Notes under the pieces: generated by a model | Seen by the model: only the letters and a program-made list of their open reading frames with translations | Told to the model about the DNA's origin: nothing | Database searches by the model: none | NCBI GenBank assembly: GCA_009780595.1 | Contig: WQZT01000051.1 | Location: 1-9,301 of the forward strand | Source of the DNA: Treponema sp. | Lineage (GTDB): Bacteria; Spirochaetota; Spirochaetia; Treponematales; Breznakiellaceae | Direction: 5' to 3' | Length of the DNA stretch: 9,301 bases | Made by a program: the position numbers and the translations under genes | Shown here: piece by piece, positions 6,228-9,301 of the stretch | Position numbering within the stretch: the first letter of the stretch is position 1 | Layout of the letters: each line of letters begins with the position of its first letter

Positions 6228-6247
6228 CAGACCGCTCAAGCGGTCTG
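6228..6247 (-). terminator. Hairpin downstream of the importer operon, possible terminator
   Basis: CAGACCGC-TTGA-GCGGTCTG on the - strand is a perfect 8-bp stem, followed by GGAATTTGTTT, about 112 bases after the ATPase stop. The T-tract is imperfect. The upstream string GTCTGA (- strand, 6265-6260) can pair instead with TCAGAC (6248-6243), which includes the 5' arm, giving a mutually exclusive alternative fold. Confidence 0.45.
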
Positions 6248-6359
6248 AGGGCTCGTAGGTCAGACTCCTCGCTTCATGTTTTCGCCCGCCCCCTGCCCCG
6301 CCGCCGCTGGTTCTGTGTTGTTTCGATATACCCTTAAAGCAAAACTGATTTCCGTAGAG

Positions 6360-7127
6360 TTATGCCGAAAGATGAGTGAGCATTTCGCGCTCCAGAGCGG
6401 CGGCGGTTGGAGAGCCAAAGGCGCGCTCTTCCGCGCTTAAATCGATGGTTCGGTCGAAAATGATGCCGTGCCCGGGAGCGCCGAGAATGATAATTCTGCC
6501 ACCCATGTAAATTGCCTCGCGCGGGTCGTGCGTTACGGCAACAAGTAGGCGATTTTTGCTGCGGTTTTCGCGCTCGTTCAGAGAAAGGCACATGTCCATC
6601 AGGTTTATCCTGAGCGGGATGTCGAGGGACTGAAACGGCTCGTCCATAAAGAGCGCGGCAGATCGCCACGCGAAAGCCCGCGCCATAGAAACGCGCTGAG
6701 CCTGACCGCCTGAAAGCTGCTGCGGGTATGCCGCTGCCTTTTCGTCAAGAAAAACAAGCGACAGGAAATGCCGCGCTCGTTCGCAGGCGGCTTTCTTACC
6801 GAATTCTTTTTCAAGCGGAAGGGCGATGTTTTGCTCAACCGTAAGCCACGGTAGCAGGCGGCTCTCCTGAAACATAAACGACGTTTTCGCCGGAAGCCCG
6901 TGGGAATTCGCTGGTTCAACCGCACCGCCGCCTGAAAAGTCAACCTGCCCGCTCTGGGGTTTCAGCAAGCCTCCGAGTAACTTCAAAAGCGTGGTTTTTC
7001 CGCAACCGGAATGTCCAAGGATAACGAGCGGCCGCCCGCCTTCCCCGCCGTCAAGCTCTGCACTGAAACGGTTAAACAAGAGCGCGGCAGTATAACCGAA
7101 GGAAAGGTCGCGGATGCTGATTGTCAT
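6360..7127 (-). CDS. ABC importer ATPase, TauB/SsuB/NMT1-type
   Basis: Cytoplasmic ATPase that powers the permease and binding protein encoded just upstream in the same operon. ATG 7127 overlaps the permease stop in an ATGA junction, so translation is coupled; longer readings of this frame only extend into the permease gene. The 255-residue product has Walker A GHSGCGKTT (residues 38-46), Q-loop MFQESRLLPWLTVEQNIALPL (the RLLPW string is characteristic of the sulfonate/nitrate/taurine group), signature LSGGQAQRVSMARAFA, Walker B ALFMDEPFQSLD and H-loop VTHDPREA. The D-loop reads FQSLD where most relatives have FGALD. About 50 residues after the H-loop complete a normal-length protein. The substrate is not indicated by this subunit. 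Confidence 0.94.
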   Translation of the reverse strand: MTISIRDLSFGYTAALLFNRFSAELDGGEGGRPLVILGHSGCGKTTLLKLLGGLLKPQSGQVDFSGGGAVEPANSHGLPAKTSFMFQESRLLPWLTVEQNIALPLEKEFGKKAACERARHFLSLVFLDEKAAAYPQQLSGGQAQRVSMARAFAWRSAALFMDEPFQSLDIPLRINLMDMCLSLNERENRSKNRLLVAVTHDPREAIYMGGRIIILGAPGHGIIFDRTIDLSAEERAFGSPTAAALEREMLTHLSA

Positions 7128-7900
7128 AACGCGCTGCCTTTGCCGCGCCGTCGGCAGAGTTTCAGTGCAAGGGAAAGAATGCCCTGGCACACGGCGGCGG
7201 CGCAGACGGTTGCGGCTGTCCACGCGAAAAGTTCGCCAGTGTTGAGGTGCGCGCGCGCCTGCTGCATCCCCGCGCCCAGACTCCTCAGCGGCTGAACCAT
7301 CACTTCGGCGGCAGCGACAACTTTCCAGCACAGCGACAGGGAACTCCGCAAACCGCCAATGACGAACGGCATAATCGAGGGAAGGTAAAGGTATTTGAGC
7401 GTTTCCGCCCGGCTCATTTTGAAGGCGGCGAACAATTCCTTCAACTTTGGATCGGCGCTGTTTATGCCTTCGATTGTGTTGGCGGACATCACGGGGAAGA
7501 TCATCAGAAACGCGGTGAAAACCGGCGTGCGCCCCGCGCCGAGCAGAAGAAAAGCGATGAGGATAACGGAGATGACGGGAACGGCAGAAACCGCCGAAAA
7601 CAGCGGCGACAGAAATGCTCTGGCGCGTCTGTCAAGCCCGGCGGCAATTCCGGCGACAACGCCCAGCGGCGCGGCAAGGGCGATTCCCCCCCCCAGCACC
7701 CGGAAAAAACTGTGCAAGAGCGCGGAATGAAAGCGCGGTGTCTGCGCCAACGCGGCAAGGTTTACCAGCACCGGAACGGGACCGGGCAGGATAAGCCCCG
7801 CGCCGTATATCCGCGCGGCAAGTTCCCATCCAAGCAGGAGAGCGGCAACGCCCGCCAAAGTCCACACCGCGCCGTTTGTTCCGGCTTTAAGGTTCTTCAC
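7124..7900 (-). CDS. ABC importer permease, TauC/SsuC type
   Basis: Inner-membrane channel subunit of the three-gene importer. The 258-residue protein has six predicted membrane segments, beginning with AVWTLAGVAALLLGWELAARIYG, and includes AVSAVPVISVILIAFLLLGAG. Its EAA coupling loop, KELFAAFKMSRAETLKYLYLPSIMPFVIGGLR, sits at the usual place and contacts the ATPase; family members have Gly where this one has K-M-S. GTG 7900 with GGAAA six bases upstream is preferred. A TTG at 7906 is in frame, but its only Shine-Dalgarno would abut it. The gene begins 26 bases after the binding-protein stop and shares bases with the ATPase start, so all three subunits form one operon. Family is certain; substrate unknown. 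Confidence 0.93.
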   Translation of the reverse strand: MKNLKAGTNGAVWTLAGVAALLLGWELAARIYGAGLILPGPVPVLVNLAALAQTPRFHSALLHSFFRVLGGGIALAAPLGVVAGIAAGLDRRARAFLSPLFSAVSAVPVISVILIAFLLLGAGRTPVFTAFLMIFPVMSANTIEGINSADPKLKELFAAFKMSRAETLKYLYLPSIMPFVIGGLRSSLSLCWKVVAAAEVMVQPLRSLGAGMQQARAHLNTGELFAWTAATVCAAAVCQGILSLALKLCRRRGKGSAL

Positions 7901-7926
7901 TGTCAATTTCCGGTTTGCAGCTCCGT

Positions 7927-8934
7927 CTACTTCGCGCCGTCCCAGAAAAAGCCGTCGTCAGGCAGAGCGCCGCCGATGGAATCGGGCGTTACTTCAAAGA
8001 ACGCCTTCAACAGCGACAAGATGGCGGCTTTGCCTTCAGCGGCGGGGATAAACGTGTGGTTGGAGCGGGGAACGGAGGCGGCGACAATGGCGGCGCGAAG
8101 CCCCATCTCGTGCTTTTCCACCAGCACCCCGGCATCGGCGGGATTGGCACTCACCCACTCGATAGAATCCCGCACCGCGTCGAGAATCTGCCGCACCGCC
8201 TGAGGATTGGCGGCGGCAAACGCACCGTCAACGACAAGCAGCGTCATCGGGTAATTACCCTCCCCGCCAGCTTTGACCCATTCCTGCTGAACGTTCGCAA
8301 CATCCCGCAAATCTGCCCGCCCGGCGCGCGCCATTGTTGCAAACGGTTCGGGCATCAGCGCCGTGGAAATCCTGCCTGCAATGAGCGACTGGGCAATTTC
8401 CGGCAACGCCAGCGAGAAGCCCAAGCCCACATCACGCTCCGGCTCAAGCCCGTTGGCAGCGAGTATTCTGCGGAACACGAACTCGGGGCTGCCTCCCTGC
8501 GCGGCGACTTCCACCGTCTTTCCCCGGAGGTCAGCCACACTTTTCACAGCGGGATCGGAGGTCAGAAGGCTCAACATTCCGGTTCCAATCACCGCCACAG
8601 TCTGTATATTCCGCCCCCTCGCCCGGATCAGCGCGGCGATATTCGGCGGCAGTATTCCAACAACAGCCTCGCCGGAAAGAAAGCGGGCGGCAATCAGGTC
8701 TGCGCCGCCGATTGCTTCCATCTGCACGTCAAAGCCTGGAATTTCAGGCGGTTGTTCAAACATCCGCGCCATTCCCACGCCAGACGGCCCCTTGATAGCA
8801 TAGATTGTTAGCGGCTGCTTCTGACTGTCAGAGCCGCCTCCGGCATACAGAAAGCCCGGGAGCAAAAACCCGGCAACGAGCAACATTGCAATTTTTATCG
8901 GTGTTCTTATAAACGTTATCGTGGGTGTTTTCAT
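7927..8934 (-). CDS. ABC importer periplasmic binding protein, SsuA/TauA/NMT1-like
   Basis: The ligand-binding subunit, exported to the periplasm. From ATG 8934 the 335-residue product has a signal peptide: a basic start (MKTPTITFIRTPIK), a hydrophobic core IAMLLVAGFLLPGFLYA, then GGGSDSQKQ. There is no lipobox Cys, so a soluble rather than lipid-anchored protein is expected. The mature part starts PLTIYAIKGPSGVGMARM and carries VADLRGKTVEVAAQGGSPEFVFRRILAANGL and LMPEPFATMA, typical of binding proteins for sulfonates, nitrate or thiamine precursors. The ligand cannot be read from sequence. Start choice is open: ATG 8934 has no Shine-Dalgarno but sits nine bases after TATACT (near-leaderless), while TTG 8970 has AAGGA about ten bases upstream but gives an odd N-terminus. 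Confidence 0.9.
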   Translation of the reverse strand: MKTPTITFIRTPIKIAMLLVAGFLLPGFLYAGGGSDSQKQPLTIYAIKGPSGVGMARMFEQPPEIPGFDVQMEAIGGADLIAARFLSGEAVVGILPPNIAALIRARGRNIQTVAVIGTGMLSLLTSDPAVKSVADLRGKTVEVAAQGGSPEFVFRRILAANGLEPERDVGLGFSLALPEIAQSLIAGRISTALMPEPFATMARAGRADLRDVANVQQEWVKAGGEGNYPMTLLVVDGAFAAANPQAVRQILDAVRDSIEWVSANPADAGVLVEKHEMGLRAAIVAASVPRSNHTFIPAAEGKAAILSLLKAFFEVTPDSIGGALPDDGFFWDGAK

Positions 8935-8943
8935 AGTTATAAT

Positions 8944-8970
8944 AGTATATTCTAACCTGGCAGAAGTCAA
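8944..8970 (-). promoter_or_regulatory. Candidate promoter of the importer operon
   Basis: TTGACT (8970-8965) and TATACT (8949-8944) on the - strand are 15 bases apart; TACTAT (8947-8942) would give 17. The -10 region is embedded in TTAGAATATACT, identical over 12 bases to 4889-4900 in front of the HPt operon. Transcription would begin only two or three bases before ATG 8934. Confidence 0.5.
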
Positions 8971-9006
8971 CTGCGTGTATCCTTTTCTTGCGCGGGCTCG
9001 GTGTCC

Positions 9007-9041
9007 GGCGCCTTTGCGTCGACCCTTTGTGTCTTCGCGCC
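9007..9041 (-). repeat. GACGCAAAGG-type repeat-like segment with GGCGC/GCGCC ends
   Basis: On the - strand this reads GGCGCGAAGACACAAAGG, then GTCGACGCAAAGGCGCC. The ends are inverted (GGCGC/GCGCC) and GAAGACACAAAGG and GACGCAAAGG are imperfect copies. It lies in the gap between the 52-residue gene and the importer operon, with AAAAGG as a possible Shine-Dalgarno further on. Composition differs from both neighbours, and no second copy was seen in the window. Confidence 0.3.
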
Positions 9042-9057
9042 CCCGCAGACTAAAAAT

Positions 9058-9216
9058 TTATACAGGCGCAGACATATCCTTACGTACTAGTTCTTCGATA
9101 ATTTGGGCAAAGCTTTTATCATGTGCCGTAGCCTTAGTCAAAAGGTAATTGACAGTCAGGTTAGTCAATCCCAAAAAACGCATCTCACGCTGGCTTAAAA
9201 AGCCTGTGCCATTCAC
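9058..9216 (-). CDS. Small protein of 52 residues with strong ribosome binding site, function unknown
   Basis: GTG 9216 follows a perfect AGGAGG (9229-9224) at seven bases, the strongest ribosome site in the window. The product begins MNGTGFLSQREMRFLGLTN, has a middle TVNYLLTKATAHDK and ends SFAQIIEELVRKDMSAPV. No signal peptide or membrane segment is apparent. Two amphipathic helices are likely. The closing S-F-x-x-I-I-x-E-L-V-R-K recalls the last helix of ribbon-helix-helix regulators, but the rest does not clearly match, so I do not name a family. It is divergent from a + strand gene starting at 9281, and an 11-base palindrome lies in its leader, an arrangement seen in autoregulated small regulators and toxin-antitoxin pairs. 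An alternative 15-codon frame (9260-9213) ends on its start codon, but the likely transcript begins inside it. Confidence 0.65.
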   Translation of the reverse strand: MNGTGFLSQREMRFLGLTNLTVNYLLTKATAHDKSFAQIIEELVRKDMSAPV

Positions 9217-9223
9217 CTTTGCG

Positions 9224-9229
9224 CCTCCT
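9224..9229 (-). promoter_or_regulatory. Perfect Shine-Dalgarno AGGAGG of the 52-residue gene
   Basis: AGGAGG lies seven bases before GTG 9216. It decides the start codon and is the main evidence that this short frame is a real gene. Confidence 0.8.
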
Positions 9230-9233
9230 GTGT

Positions 9234-9244
9234 GTGACAGTCAC
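9234..9244. promoter_or_regulatory. Palindrome GTGACAGTCAC, possible operator
   Basis: GTGAC-A-GTCAC is a perfect inverted repeat between the predicted - strand transcription start (about 9255) and the AGGAGG at 9229. It could bind an autoregulator or form a small hairpin before the ribosome site. Confidence 0.4.
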
Positions 9245-9261
9245 CCTTTTCTTTTTTCATA

Positions 9262-9290
9262 ATTATGCTATACTCATCGTATGGTAACAA
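9262..9290 (-). promoter_or_regulatory. Candidate promoter of the 52-residue gene
   Basis: TTGTTA (9290-9285) and CATAAT (9267-9262) on the - strand are separated by 17 bases. The start would fall about 9255, leaving a leader of roughly 40 bases that carries the palindrome and AGGAGG. It overlaps the divergent + strand -10 (9269-9274) and includes the palindrome CATAATTATG (9258-9267). Confidence 0.5.
9269..9274 (+). promoter_or_regulatory. TATACT -10 element six bases before ATG 9281
   Basis: TATACT on the + strand is followed by only six bases (CATCGT) and then ATG. Transcription from it would start at or next to the ATG, that is, without a leader. No convincing -35 is present. Confidence 0.45.
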
Positions 9291-9301
9291 CGTACAAACT
9301 T
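9281..9301 (+). CDS. Start of a gene leaving the window (MVTTYKL...)
   Basis: ATG 9281 opens seven codons, MVTTYKL, to the window edge. Support is the TATACT element six bases before it and the divergent layout with the 52-residue gene. There is no Shine-Dalgarno. Too short to classify. Confidence 0.4.

Larger units (their letters stand above)
5710..6359. other. About 650 bases without a recognisable gene
   Basis: This stretch separates the SUMF1 remnant from the importer operon. It is less GC-rich than the flanks to about 6060 and richer after that. Several frames are open by chance or as remnants. On the + strand, 5721-5993 reads without a stop and ends IFLLGECN, but has no good start. Also on the + strand, 5994-6212 could encode 72 residues from a TTG preceded at ten bases by GGGGGA, with a hydrophobic beginning (MIGFVLIFVNNPVNAV). 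On the - strand, 5903-5718 is open for 61 residues, and a second - strand frame there is Cys-rich. None matches a family I know, and codon use differs from the neighbours. Inverted repeats lie at 6103-6137 and 6228-6265. No tRNA, rRNA, transposase or reverse transcriptase was seen. Confidence 0.6.

Noticed and set aside
6103..6300. A tRNA, tmRNA, RNase P or group II intron fragment
   Set aside because: No T-loop, tag-like frame, conserved RNase P core or domain V signature could be found, only simple inverted repeats.
4946..6359. CRISPR array
   Set aside because: No regularly spaced direct repeats of 20-40 bases are present.
7128..7331. An N-terminal extension of the importer ATPase up to 7331
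   Set aside because: It lies entirely inside the permease gene in another frame; the ATGA junction and MTISIRDLSFGY start are typical.
7247..8811. Long + strand frames opposite the importer permease and binding-protein genes
   Set aside because: They are antisense shadows; their products are Arg/His/Gly-rich and show no domain, while the - strand genes are unmistakable.
8995..9045. Possible cyclic-di-GMP (GEMM) riboswitch because of GACGCAAAG on the - strand
   Set aside because: The first half with GGCAAACC and its hairpin, and the receptor helix, are missing; the segment looks more like a short repeat.

Overview
The window looks like chromosome from a host-associated or environmental spirochaete, most likely a Treponema relative. 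That is an inference. It rests on a GC-rich but not extreme composition, formylglycine-generating-enzyme-like (SUMF1) domain DNA, and a MiaA gene next to a small omega-like gene and an HPt/HD-GYP pair. No rRNA, tRNA or other taxonomic marker is present, so the assignment is weak.

Layout. (1) 1-1394, + strand: the tail of an oligopeptide/dipeptide/nickel-type ABC importer operon. A DppD/OppD-type ATPase is cut by the window edge and overlaps a short DppF/OppF-type ATPase. (2) 1395-1457: a convergent gap with an AT-rich inverted repeat. (3) 1458-2120, - strand: a YczE/YitT-like membrane protein with its own promoter. (4) 4858 down to 2195, - strand: a compact operon of an HPt phosphotransfer protein, a REC-HD-GYP cyclic-di-GMP phosphodiesterase, a 71-residue omega-like protein, and MiaA. 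Its promoter lies around 4899-4928. (5) 4946-5709, - strand: a broken SUMF1/C-type-lectin-fold gene. It lacks its N-terminal half and has a +1 frameshift in a C5 run. It is followed by a 9-bp perfect hairpin, a foldable RNA-like segment and an intrinsic terminator. (6) About 5710-6359: roughly 650 bases with no recognisable gene, holding several inverted repeats and open but unrecognised frames. (7) 8934 down to 6360, - strand: a complete three-gene TauABC/SsuABC/NMT1-type importer of unknown substrate. (8) 8971-9301: a 52-codon gene with a perfect Shine-Dalgarno on the - strand, overlapping divergent promoters, and the first seven codons of a + strand gene that leaves the window.

How the genes could work together. 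The HPt protein should pass phosphate to the REC domain of the HD-GYP protein, linking an unseen histidine kinase to c-di-GMP breakdown. Translational coupling (8-bp overlap) suggests fixed stoichiometry. The two ABC systems are independent importers. The most unusual material is the SUMF1 remnant. Its last 110 bp look like the variable region of a diversity-generating retroelement (DGR) target, with a tetraloop hairpin 17 nt past the expected stop. No reverse transcriptase or template repeat is visible here, so any such system would have to act from elsewhere in the genome.
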